Program-made: the position numbers and the translations under genes
From: an uncultured Collinsella sp.
GTDB taxonomy: Bacteria; Actinomycetota; Coriobacteriia; Coriobacteriales; Coriobacteriaceae
Length of the DNA: 21,292 nucleotides
Assembly: GCA_902468045.1 (NCBI GenBank)
Contig: CABQXG010000004.1
Location: 1-21,292, forward strand
Direction: 5' to 3'
Shown: positions 6,490 to 13,389 of the stretch, piece by piece
Numbering within the stretch: the first letter of the stretch is position 1
Layout: each line of letters starts with the position of its first letter
Notes under the pieces: model-generated
Told to the model about the DNA's origin: nothing
Seen by the model: only the letters and a program-made list of their open reading frames with translations
The model's database searches: none

Positions 6490-7569
6490 CTACTCCCCGT
6501 GATGGTGGCCGCAGCAGCACTCGTGGCCGTCGTCATGGCCGTGGCCGCCGCAGCACTCGTGGTCCTCGCCATGGTGGTGGCCACAACCGCACTCGTGGTC
6601 GTCGCCGTGCTCGCCGCAACCGCAGCCTTCCTCGTGAGCACCGTGCTCCTCGGGACGATACTGCGACCAGTCCAGACCGGCGGCGATGGCGTCGGCCTCC
6701 TCCTTATAGAGTACCGTGATGGCCTGGGTACCCAGCTTGGCGCCACCGATGGCGTCGAGCATGTCGTAGAGCGTAAAGGCCACGTCGGCACCGGGCAGCG
6801 CGAGCTCGCGATCGTCGGCGTAAGCGAGCGCCAGGCGCAGGTCCTTGATGAAGTGCTCGACCATAAAGCCAGGCTTGTAGTCGCCGTCGAGCGCCTTGGG
6901 GGCCAAGCTCTCCATGGCGCCGGACTTGCCGGTACCGCCCAGGATCATCTGGCGGGTCTTCTCCAGGTCAAGACCGCTCAGCTCGGCAAATGCCATGGCG
7001 TCCGCCATGCCGACCATGCAGGCGCCCAGCGACACCTGGTTGGCGAGCTTGGCAGCCTGGCCCTTGCCGGCGCCATCGAAGCAGCAGATGTTTGCCGCAA
7101 AGGTGGAAAGGATATCGCGGACCGGCGCGATGTCGTTCTCGGTAGCGCCCACGATAGCCGTGAGCGTACCGGCGATAGCGCCCGACTCGCCGCCGGTGAC
7201 GGGGCAGTCAAACGCCATGCGACCAGAAACCTGGGCGGCCTCGGCAATGTCGCGCGCCAGCTCGGGCGAGCTCGTGGTGAGGTCGATCAAGACCGCGCCC
7301 GGCTTGGTGCACGCGAGCAGGCCGTCGCCCGCCAGGTAGAGTTCCTCGACCTCAGAGGGATAGCCCACCATGGTAAAGACGACGTCGGCGTTCGCCACGG
7401 CATCCGCCGGCGTATCGGCCCAGACAGCGCCGCGCTCGATAAGCGCGGCGGCCTTGGACTTGGTGCGGTTGTTGACCGTGACGGGATAGCCGGCGTCCAG
7501 GATGTGGCCGGCGATGGGGGCACCCATGATTCCGGTGCCGATAAATGCGACGGAGAGCTTGTTTGCCAT
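6490..7569 (-). CDS. 3-hydroxyisobutyrate dehydrogenase-family reductase with His/Cys-rich tail
   Basis: A 359-residue NAD(P)-dependent beta-hydroxyacid dehydrogenase of the 3-hydroxyisobutyrate / tartronate-semialdehyde reductase family. The Rossmann motif GTGIMG is at 11-16. The substrate-loop motif DCPVTGG (121-127) replaces the usual DAPVSGG. The catalytic lysine is K174 in GKGQAAKLANQ. The enzyme core ends near residue 305, close to the usual family length of about 290-300. Residues 307-359 are an extra tail with 14 His and 9 Cys in 53 positions, a probable metal-binding extension. The start ATG follows AAAGGAAAGG. The exact substrate cannot be read from sequence. It is the first gene of a string leading to isocitrate dehydrogenase. 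Confidence 0.85.
   Translation of the reverse strand: MANKLSVAFIGTGIMGAPIAGHILDAGYPVTVNNRTKSKAAALIERGAVWADTPADAVANADVVFTMVGYPSEVEELYLAGDGLLACTKPGAVLIDLTTSSPELARDIAEAAQVSGRMAFDCPVTGGESGAIAGTLTAIVGATENDIAPVRDILSTFAANICCFDGAGKGQAAKLANQVSLGACMVGMADAMAFAELSGLDLEKTRQMILGGTGKSGAMESLAPKALDGDYKPGFMVEHFIKDLRLALAYADDRELALPGADVAFTLYDMLDAIGGAKLGTQAITVLYKEEADAIAAGLDWSQYRPEEHGAHEEGCGCGEHGDDHECGCGHHHGEDHECCGGHGHDDGHECCCGHHHGE
6493..6651 (-). repeat. His/Cys repeat region encoding a metal-binding-like tail
   Basis: Degenerate coding repeats give units such as HECGCGHHHGED, HECCGGHGHDDG and HECCCGHHHGE. Such tails occur on nickel or zinc handlers such as SlyD and some HypB proteins, but are not usual on this dehydrogenase family. 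In-frame unit gain or loss between strains would be expected. Confidence 0.7.
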
Positions 7570-7667
7570 GAAACCTTTCCTTTTGGGTTGGGTGTTGTTA
7601 CCAGGTTGAATACTCGATGCCAGCGTTTGGGCAGTGAGCTGGGATCGATTACGGCCGCGTTACTTGC

Positions 7668-8621
7668 CTACTGACCGCGCACGCGACGGGCGATGCGGTC
7701 GGAAAGCGACGCCTTGTCGGCGCGGTTCTTACCCCAAAACGCGCAGCCCACCATGCCGGGGCCCACGTGCGAGCCAATGGTGGGACCCACGGAGCCGCGA
7801 ATGATCGTGACGTCGGCGCAGCCCTCCTCCTTGCGGATGGCGGCTTCGAGCCAGTCGCCGTCCTTTTCGGCATCGGCCGTCATGATGGCGATGGGCATGG
7901 TGCGGTCGGGCACGTAGTTCTCGCGGAACGACTTGAGGATGGACTTGAGTGCCTTCTTGCGGCCGCGGTTGACGCCGATCAGCGACAGCGAGCCGGCCAG
8001 GTCGTAGGACAGCTCGGGCTTGACATCGAGCTTTGCCGTGAGCTGCGCCGCCGCGGGCGGAATGCGACCGCCGGCAGCCAGTGCGTCGAAGCCCTCGAGC
8101 GTAAAGTAGCCGTGGACGTAGGTCCTTGCCTCGTTTGCCCAATCGACCAGCTGCTTGGCGGTCAGTCCCGCCGAACGCTGGCGCACGGCCTCGAGCGCCA
8201 AGAGCGCGCCGGTCGCACAGGGCAGAGCGTTGTCGACCACGTAAAGCTCAAAATCGGGATACTCGGCGCGCACGGCATCTGCCGCCTGGCACGCGGAGTT
8301 GTAGCTCGACGACAGCGCCGAGGTAAAGCACAGGTAGACCGTGGGCGTGCCCTCTTTGGCGCACTCGGTAAAGAACTCGATATAGCGACCGAGCGACACA
8401 GCCGAGGTGGACACGCGGGCACCGGCGCGCATCCGGTCGTAGAACTCCTTGGGTGTGATGCTCGACCAGATGTCGTCCGTGCGCTCTTCGCCATCGATAA
8501 TGAAGGGGAAACCCAGGATATCGACATCGAGGTTCGCAGCGACCTCGGGGCTAAAGTCGCAGCAGGTATCGACGACGATGCGGCAACGGTTCGAATGACC
8601 GGCGGATGCGGCCTTGTCCAT
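7668..8621 (-). CDS. DegV family fatty-acid-binding protein
   Basis: A 317-residue DegV protein. Relatives (FakB) bind a fatty acid and present it to a fatty-acid kinase. Visible features: N-terminal RIVVDTCCDFSPEVA; the first ligand motif region ARVSTSAVSLGRY; the conserved CFTSALSSSYNSA; and the C-terminal lipid-pocket segment GSVGPTIGSHVGPGMVGCAFWG. ATG at 8621 is chosen, with AAGGAG eight bases upstream, over an adjacent TTG. It lies downstream of the HPF terminator and 98 bases upstream of the reductase gene with no clear terminator between, so some readthrough is possible. No kinase partner is in the window. Confidence 0.9.
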   Translation of the reverse strand: MDKAASAGHSNRCRIVVDTCCDFSPEVAANLDVDILGFPFIIDGEERTDDIWSSITPKEFYDRMRAGARVSTSAVSLGRYIEFFTECAKEGTPTVYLCFTSALSSSYNSACQAADAVRAEYPDFELYVVDNALPCATGALLALEAVRQRSAGLTAKQLVDWANEARTYVHGYFTLEGFDALAAGGRIPPAAAQLTAKLDVKPELSYDLAGSLSLIGVNRGRKKALKSILKSFRENYVPDRTMPIAIMTADAEKDGDWLEAAIRKEEGCADVTIIRGSVGPTIGSHVGPGMVGCAFWGKNRADKASLSDRIARRVRGQ

Positions 8622-8639
8622 CAAAGCGACTCCTTACGT

Positions 8640-8671
8640 AAAAAGGCGGCCACCCGCATGGGATGGCCGCC
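8640..8671 (-). terminator. Terminator of hpf
   Basis: On the minus strand GGCGGCCA pairs perfectly with TGGCCGCC around a loop, followed by TTTTT. It ends just before the ribosome-binding site of the DegV gene. Confidence 0.9.
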
Positions 8672-8674
8672 AAC

Positions 8675-8696
8675 CGTTAACTCATGCAAGTTAACG
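8675..8696. repeat. Perfect 8-bp inverted repeat after hpf
   Basis: CGTTAACT (8675-8682) and AGTTAACG (8689-8696) flank CATGCA. It lies between the hpf stop and the terminator stem. With no T run it is not itself a terminator. It may be a 3'-UTR hairpin or an operator for the DegV gene. Confidence 0.4.
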
Positions 8697-8700
8697 TATT

Positions 8701-9285
8701 TTACTCGTCAAGTGTTTCGATGCGGGGCTTGATGATGCCATATCCACCATTCTTACGGTGATACACCACATTGATGAGACCGGTCGTCGCGTTCTCGAAC
8801 ACGTAGAAGTCGTGGCCGAGCAGATCTGTCTGCACCAGCGCCTGCTCCTCAGTCATCGGGGTGACGTCGATAACCTTCTCGCGGACGAGCAGGTCGTCCT
8901 CTTCCTGGGGCAGCAGCAGGTCGGCCAGATCCTCAACGCGCTCGACCGGTGCGACATCCGCGGCGCTGGCACCGCCCTGGCGGTTGTCCACAACCTTGGT
9001 CTTGAACTTGCGCAGCTGGCGGGTGACCTTATCGGCGGAGAGGTCGATGGCGGCGTACATATCTGCACCGTGCTCGGCAACGCGAATCACCGAACCGCGG
9101 GCACGAACCGTAACCTCGACGATTGCCGGGTTGGGGTTCGAGGGGTTCTTCTCATAGCGAAGTACAACGTCGACCGTCATGGGCTCGATATCGAAAACCT
9201 TGAGCGCCTCGCCGATCTTCTCATCCACATGCGCACGCAGAGCATCGGTTACCGTCGTCTTGCGTCCAGAAACCTTGATATCCAT
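8701..9285 (-). CDS. hpf: Ribosome hibernation promoting factor, long form
   Basis: A 194-residue long-form HPF, which binds the 30S decoding region and dimerises 70S ribosomes into inactive 100S particles during starvation. Residues 1-100 are the ribosome-binding domain (MDIKVSGRKTTVTDALR, then the basic segment VTRQLRKFKTKVV). An acidic linker follows. Residues about 134-190 are the conserved dimerisation domain (VREKVIDVTPMTEEQAL, GHDFYVFEN, INVVYHRKNGGYGIIKP). ATG at 9285 has GGAG seven bases upstream; the frame open to 9345 is not used. It is monocistronic, with a strong terminator. It is usually induced in stationary phase, but no regulatory site was identified. Confidence 0.95.
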   Translation of the reverse strand: MDIKVSGRKTTVTDALRAHVDEKIGEALKVFDIEPMTVDVVLRYEKNPSNPNPAIVEVTVRARGSVIRVAEHGADMYAAIDLSADKVTRQLRKFKTKVVDNRQGGASAADVAPVERVEDLADLLLPQEEDDLLVREKVIDVTPMTEEQALVQTDLLGHDFYVFENATTGLINVVYHRKNGGYGIIKPRIETLDE

Positions 9286-9406
9286 ACGTGGCTCCAATCT
9301 GCCTCGGGGACTTACTGTACTGGCTATGTACCCATTGCTGTGCATTTAATCACGCGGATTCCCAAAGACCCGAATAACGATTGCTTGATACCGCATACCG
9401 AAGTCT

Positions 9407-9430
9407 CGCACTTTTCTGTGGCAAAGTGCG
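9407..9430. repeat. CGCACTTT/AAAGTGCG hairpin in the hpf upstream region
   Basis: A perfect 8-bp stem with an 8-base loop about 125 bases upstream of the hpf start. It lacks a T tract and may be an operator or leader structure. The rest of 9286-9501 shows no gene; a weak open frame of 75 codons at 9346-9573 overlaps the terminator below and is rejected. Confidence 0.35.
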
Positions 9431-9501
9431 CTATAGGAGGGCGTCGGCAGAATTGGTTTTTCTTCTTGAAATTGGCTTTGACCTGCTGGTTTTATAGGGA
9501 T

Positions 9502-9537
9502 GAAAAAGCCGGGCTCCTCTATTGGGGAAGCCCGGCA
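9502..9537 (-). terminator. Terminator of the solute-binding lipoprotein gene
   Basis: On the minus strand GCCGGGCT pairs with AGCCCGGC, followed by TTTTT. A weaker hairpin (GGTGTC/GACACC, 9560-9588) lies between it and the stop codon, so transcription ends after two tandem stems. Confidence 0.88.
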
Positions 9538-9602
9538 GTGCGTGTTGAAACCGTGAAGAGGTGTCCTTTCCAACGTATAGGAGACACCACCCCTAGCAAT
9601 AA

Positions 9603-10628
9603 CTAGCTATTGAGTTTGTTAATGTCGTCGTCGGTGATGGCGCCTTCCTGGCTGGACGATTTGTCCTCGGAGGATGCGGTCTCATTGTTGGAATCGGAGG
9701 ACTCGCTGCCGGAGGACGTGGTCTCACTGGACTCAGAGTCGACCGGCTGCACGTTAGCGCCCGAAACCGTCTTAGTGGTGAGGTCGTAGGGCATCGTGCC
9801 ATACCAGACAGAGTGGACCGCCTCGAGCGTGCCGTCGGCCGTAATACCGTCGAGGGCATCGCTCACGGCACGGCACAGTTCGTCATTGGACGAGAGGCCC
9901 GCAACACCAAGCGTCGAGGGCGCCTCGAGCGCACCGACATAGGAGACCTCGCTCATCAGGCGTGCAAGGTAGCCGCCGGCCGTGGAGTCGCAGATCACAT
10001 AGTCGACCTCGCCGGACTCGAGCGCCTCAAAGCACTCGTTGATGTTGGAGTAGGTCTTTTGGTTGGCGGTGATGCTCTGCTTAGCAAGCGCCTCCTGCGA
10101 GGCCGAGGACGTCTGAACGCCCAGGGTGGACGTGTTAAGGGTATCGGTGGAAACGCTTAGCGACCCACCATCGCTAGTTTTACCGAACACGGAAGTGGCA
10201 TCGTACAGGCAGGTGCCGAGCGAGCTAATGTCCCCGTCCGTGGAGTTAATCTCGCCGATAAAGATATCGGCCTTTTTGTCGCCGAGCGCGGAACCTGCCG
10301 AGGACGCATCGACGAAGGCGACCTTAAGGCCCATGCGGCTTGCGAGGGCGCGGGCGGCGTCAACCGCATACCCCGTGAGCTCGCCGTCGGCGCCCTGCAT
10401 GGCCTGCGGCGCATCGGAAGTATCGAGGGCGACCGTCAGGGTTCCGGGAGTGACCAGGGCATCGTCCGACACCGCCAGCGTGACGGTCTCGTACTCGATC
10501 TGGTCGATCGTGGGAGTCGTGAACGTAGACAGCGGGTTGAACGCGCATCCGCTCAGGCCCAAAACGGCGATGACCGCTGCGGTCCCAGCACCTAACCGAG
10601 CCGCGTGCATCAAGCTGCCCCTCACCAT
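9603..10628 (-). CDS. Solute-binding lipoprotein, amino-acid ABC type (SBP_bac_3-like)
   Basis: A 341-residue secreted lipoprotein. Residues 1-27 are a signal peptide with lipobox LSGC, so C28 is the lipidated residue. Residues about 62-290 resemble the family 3 periplasmic-binding fold (GTLTVALDTSDAPQAM, ELTGYAVDAARALASRMGL, ADIFIGEINST, ALESGEVDYVICDSTAGGY). The last 50 residues are a Ser/Glu/Asp-rich disordered tail. Start ATG at 10628 fits the signal peptide and has AGGG eight bases upstream. No permease or ATPase gene is adjacent, so it is an orphan receptor whose ligand cannot be assigned. The frame stays open to 11009. Confidence 0.85.
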   Translation of the reverse strand: MVRGSLMHAARLGAGTAAVIAVLGLSGCAFNPLSTFTTPTIDQIEYETVTLAVSDDALVTPGTLTVALDTSDAPQAMQGADGELTGYAVDAARALASRMGLKVAFVDASSAGSALGDKKADIFIGEINSTDGDISSLGTCLYDATSVFGKTSDGGSLSVSTDTLNTSTLGVQTSSASQEALAKQSITANQKTYSNINECFEALESGEVDYVICDSTAGGYLARLMSEVSYVGALEAPSTLGVAGLSSNDELCRAVSDALDGITADGTLEAVHSVWYGTMPYDLTTKTVSGANVQPVDSESSETTSSGSESSDSNNETASSEDKSSSQEGAITDDDINKLNS

Positions 10629-11060
10629 GTCCACTACCCTGCCTTCTGTGTCGTATACAATCCGTGCGTTGCGCGGAATATCAGGTTGTTCCCACCAGCT
10701 GACCTGGTATTTGACCCCACACTTGCGCACCGGGGTGTTTGCTCGGGAGGCCGCAGCCACCTTCACGACTGACCCGCTCGCCCGCGAGGCGGTATTGCCC
10801 CAAAGAAAGTAGAACGGACGGTGCGGCTTACATCTAGGACGCGCCATGATCGCGCCGCGCGCACGCGGTCGCTTACGTGGATCCCTTTGACCGCGTCTGT
10901 CTTGGACTAGGACGGGCATTTCGTCCGTCCGCAACCACAGCCTGGTAGGAACGAAGCGCATTATAACTAAGTTCAAGCTAAAGTTTAAGGTTAGGGGCGT
11001 CATTCGCATCTCGAGTACAGATTTTGCGGGTCGGAGCGGACCATTCGTGCCCCTATGAAG
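10629..11060 (-). other. Long upstream region of the lipoprotein gene, possible structured RNA
   Basis: No separate gene is supported here. The lipoprotein frame is open for 127 more codons but lacks signal-peptide character. On the minus strand an 8-bp stem (plus-strand ACGCGGTC 10863-10870 with GACCGCGT 10889-10896) lies inside an outer 7-bp pairing (CGGACGG 10815-10821 with CCGTCCG 10925-10931). A competing GGACG/CGTCC stem lies at 10910-10926. This may be a structured leader; no known riboswitch class was recognised. Confidence 0.3.
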
Positions 11061-11108
11061 CCCGGAGCTCCCCTACGGGGAGCTCCGGGGCACCCGTCTC
11101 AGGGTGCC
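11061..11108. repeat. Two adjacent GC-rich hairpins
   Basis: CCCGGAGCTCCCC (11061-11073) and GGGGAGCTCCGGG (11077-11089) form a perfect 13-bp stem with a 3-base loop. GGCACCC and GGGTGCC (11089-11108) form a second stem sharing its edge. Neither is followed by a T run on either strand, so intrinsic termination is doubtful. Confidence 0.6.
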
Positions 11109-11109
11109 G

Positions 11110-11326
11110 TGGCCAAAAAATAGCAAATATGAGTACTGTTACCAATTTAGTAGCAGACAATTTTGGCCTCTCGGACAGATTTTGCGCTCAGTGTCGCCAA
11201 CCTGATGCTTAGTTATTCTACATTTGTTTATTATCTTCTTACTTTACGACGCCTCCGAGTCCTAAATTCCTTGATTTTGCTGTTACTGATTTAGTGACAG
11301 TACTCATATTTGCCATATTTTGGCCA
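11110..11326. repeat. 217-bp element with 47-bp imperfect inverted terminal repeats
   Basis: The arm at 11110-11156 and the reverse complement of 11280-11326 match at 40 of 47 positions. Both begin TGGCCAAAA and share GCAAATATGAGTACTGT. Each arm ends in a smaller dyad close to CTGTTACT...AGTAACAG. The 123 bases between are AT-rich compared with the neighbourhood and carry no credible gene. It could be a miniature mobile element or a paired regulator site linked to the adjacent gene at 11361-12470. Confidence 0.6.
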
Positions 11327-11360
11327 GAGCATATGATTAACCCCCTATTTTCGACGCGAA

Positions 11361-12470
11361 TTAGACCGGCTTAAGCCCAAAACACGCCCGCAGCGTGTTG
11401 AATAGCGCCTCTTGTTTCTTTCTGCGAGCGTCAACACGGTTGCGATATCGCTTACCCATGCGCTGGTGGATGCGCCATGCGAGCGCCTCCATCGCCTCCA
11501 TGTCGCAGAACATTTCGTTGTTGACAGTCGCGACCTCGATTCCCATAGTAATCAAGCCCGTGTTGCGTTTTTCATCATGGATACGTCCCCTCCGGGAGGA
11601 ATGGCCCAGCTCACCGTTGTATTCCAGGTCAAACTGGGCTGCTTCCTGATACGCATCGCAAACTGCATGCGGCATCCCCGAGATTGCCTGCGCGCGGTCA
11701 TCGAACTCGATCTTGTAGTCGGTCTTAAAGGGACCACAGGCAAATCCGCCATAGGAAAACGGAAGCGAAAACATGGCAAGCATGATGCACTCCATGGGTG
11801 AACGCAGGTTTTCCGACAGATAGGGACACAGCCGCCGCAGCTGCTTGGTCGCGCTCCCCTTGCATGCCGCGAGGTAATCTACCAGGCAATCGGGTGTCAG
11901 CACGGACTCGACCTCAAAGTAACCGACATCTGGCGGCTGGTCTTTGTCCTTTGCCAATTTGTTCACGACAGGCGAGGTGTAGGGAGGCAGATACTTCCCG
12001 CGGTCACTCAGTGAAATCTTAGAGCACAGCTCCTGGGCCAGGGCAAATGCCTGGATGCAGCCGACCTCGCGCGCGACGGCTACGCAAAGGGCCTCGGGAG
12101 ATAGACTGTACACCCCCGGTTCCACCTCTAGAATCGAGCCGGCGGGCAACTCGGAGCATACGGACCAGCTCACGCCAAGAATACGGCGGCGCTGCGCTGC
12201 AGACCCTACCAGCAAGCACAAATCCTCTTGCACCTCGCCGCTTGCGGCCCCAATCCGCACCAAATCGGGAAGATAGATGTCCTCGGTCGAGGGCGACGAT
12301 GTGCGCAGCACACGGCGCTCTTCATCGGGATCAAGGTCCCTCCAGCTTATGTAGCCCATCTGCCGGCGCTCGGAGCGCATCATGCGTAGCGCCGAGGCGC
12401 CTGTTAGGATTACGGAAGCCGCTAGCTGTTCGCTTGTCGGCTCGTTGCGCCGCTCAATCTTCACTGCCAC
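11361..12470 (-). CDS. Uncharacterised protein with DUF559/Vsr-like nuclease C-terminus
   Basis: About 369 residues from a GTG start at 12470, which has GGGG seven bases upstream. The longer open frame to 12842 only overlaps comF. The N-terminal half has no recognised domain (ILTGASALRMMRSER, then PGVYSLSPEALCVAVAREVG). From about 222 it follows a pattern I associate with DUF559/Vsr-like and AbiEi-associated proteins: SPMECIMLAMFSLP, D281 and E283 in FDLEYNGELGH, then HDEKRNTGLITMGIEV (298-313). This resembles a PD-(D/E)xK nuclease core, but activity is unproven and the usual second Asp/Glu-x-Lys is not obvious. It starts 10 bases after comF as the last gene of the string. The inverted-repeat element follows its stop. 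It may be defence or mobile-element related. Confidence 0.6.
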   Translation of the reverse strand: MAVKIERRNEPTSEQLAASVILTGASALRMMRSERRQMGYISWRDLDPDEERRVLRTSSPSTEDIYLPDLVRIGAASGEVQEDLCLLVGSAAQRRRILGVSWSVCSELPAGSILEVEPGVYSLSPEALCVAVAREVGCIQAFALAQELCSKISLSDRGKYLPPYTSPVVNKLAKDKDQPPDVGYFEVESVLTPDCLVDYLAACKGSATKQLRRLCPYLSENLRSPMECIMLAMFSLPFSYGGFACGPFKTDYKIEFDDRAQAISGMPHAVCDAYQEAAQFDLEYNGELGHSSRRGRIHDEKRNTGLITMGIEVATVNNEMFCDMEAMEALAWRIHQRMGKRYRNRVDARRKKQEALFNTLRACFGLKPV

Positions 12471-12480
12471 AAAACCACCC

Positions 12481-13287
12481 CTACCAAACGCGTGCGATAG
12501 CGAGGCCATCAACGGCCGTGGCACCGGCGCGCTTGAGTTCCGCCGAAGCCGCTGCCATCGTCGCACCCGTGGTGATAACGTCGTCGATAAGCAGCAGGCG
12601 GCGGCCGTGCACATCCTCAACCGTCTCGTACATGCCTTGGGCACGCTCGCGGCGCTCCTCACGACCGAGTTCGCGCTGGTCGCCATGCCCGTACTTGACG
12701 AGAGCATCGAGCAGGGGAACACCCGACAGCTCGCAAAATGGGCGCGCAATAGCCTCCATATGATCAAAACCACGCCGCCGAAACGCTGCCGCCGTCGCAG
12801 GCACAAACACCACCGCATCCGCGCCGGACAGCACACCTCCATAGCGATCGGGCGCTACGACCTGGGCATGCAGGGCGGTGTCGTAGAGCAGCTCCGCCAG
12901 ATACGGAGCCAGACGTCGCTCGCCCGCGTCCTTGTACGCTTTAATGATGCGCGGCAGCGGATGCGCATAGACGGCGCACGCCAGGCAGCGGTCGAGCGCC
13001 TCCGTCATTGCCGAGGACGTGCCCTCGACCGAACACTCAGTGCACAGCAAATCCCCAAACGGGGCGCCGCATCGGATGCAGCTATGACGTGGGTCGATGA
13101 GCGTGAGCGCAGTCAGGCAGTCTTGGCAAATAAGCGTACCGGCGCGCTCGCAGCCGGCACATCGTGTTGGCGACAATGCCTCGAGCGCCTCGCGTGCCAC
13201 CCGCTCGGCAAACGGTAGCAATTCGTCCGCAAACGGTAGGGCACCGGCACCCTGCAGACAGCTCAATATGTTCAGATGGCTCTTCAA
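12481..13287 (-). CDS. comF: ComF family phosphoribosyltransferase-like protein
   Basis: A 268-residue ComF protein. Residues 40-90 hold Cys pairs of a zinc-finger region (C43/C46, C54/C57, C70/C73, C82/C85). The rest is a phosphoribosyltransferase fold, with FRRRGFDHM (169-177) and the PRPP-binding loop LLLIDDVITTGAT (231-243). ComF proteins are needed for DNA uptake in naturally competent bacteria, but here competence is not shown by the context. The start is a TTG (no ATG near), with AGGGAGGG seven bases upstream. That ribosome-binding site forms part of a 12-bp hairpin stem (13291-13326). It follows ricT by about 100 bases. Confidence 0.9.
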   Translation of the reverse strand: MKSHLNILSCLQGAGALPFADELLPFAERVAREALEALSPTRCAGCERAGTLICQDCLTALTLIDPRHSCIRCGAPFGDLLCTECSVEGTSSAMTEALDRCLACAVYAHPLPRIIKAYKDAGERRLAPYLAELLYDTALHAQVVAPDRYGGVLSGADAVVFVPATAAAFRRRGFDHMEAIARPFCELSGVPLLDALVKYGHGDQRELGREERRERAQGMYETVEDVHGRRLLLIDDVITTGATMAAASAELKRAGATAVDGLAIARVW

Positions 13288-13290
13288 GAC

Positions 13291-13326
13291 ACAACCCTCC
13301 CTACGTTCGGTCGCAGGGAGGGTTGT
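13291..13326 (-). terminator. Hairpin between ricT and comF that contains the comF ribosome-binding site
   Basis: ACAACCCTCCCT (13291-13302) pairs perfectly with AGGGAGGGTTGT (13315-13326) around a 12-base loop. On the minus strand the 3' arm contains the comF Shine-Dalgarno sequence. There is only a weak T-rich tail (TTGTGTCTTG). It may be a partial terminator of ricT, a translation block for comF, or both. Confidence 0.55.
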
Positions 13327-13389
13327 TGATTCGGCGCTATGATACCCCGATGCGCTCGGGGCAAGGCGGGCTAAATCAGCTCGCGGGCG

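Noticed and set aside
6499..7674. Plus-strand open frame of 391 codons
   Set aside because: Antisense to the dehydrogenase; its low-complexity Ala/Val start is the reverse reading of the His/Cys repeat. No domain and no convincing ribosome-binding site.
10800..10960. Possible RNase P, tmRNA, SRP or known riboswitch RNA
   Set aside because: Stems are present, but none of the conserved core sequences of these RNAs that I know could be found on either strand.
11061..11108. GC-rich hairpins considered as an intrinsic terminator
   Set aside because: The stems are strong, but no T run follows on either strand, so they are listed as repeats.
12471..12842. N-terminal extension of the nuclease-like gene
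   Set aside because: It fully overlaps comF in another frame and reads as Arg/Ser-rich noise. A GTG with a good ribosome-binding site lies just after the comF stop.
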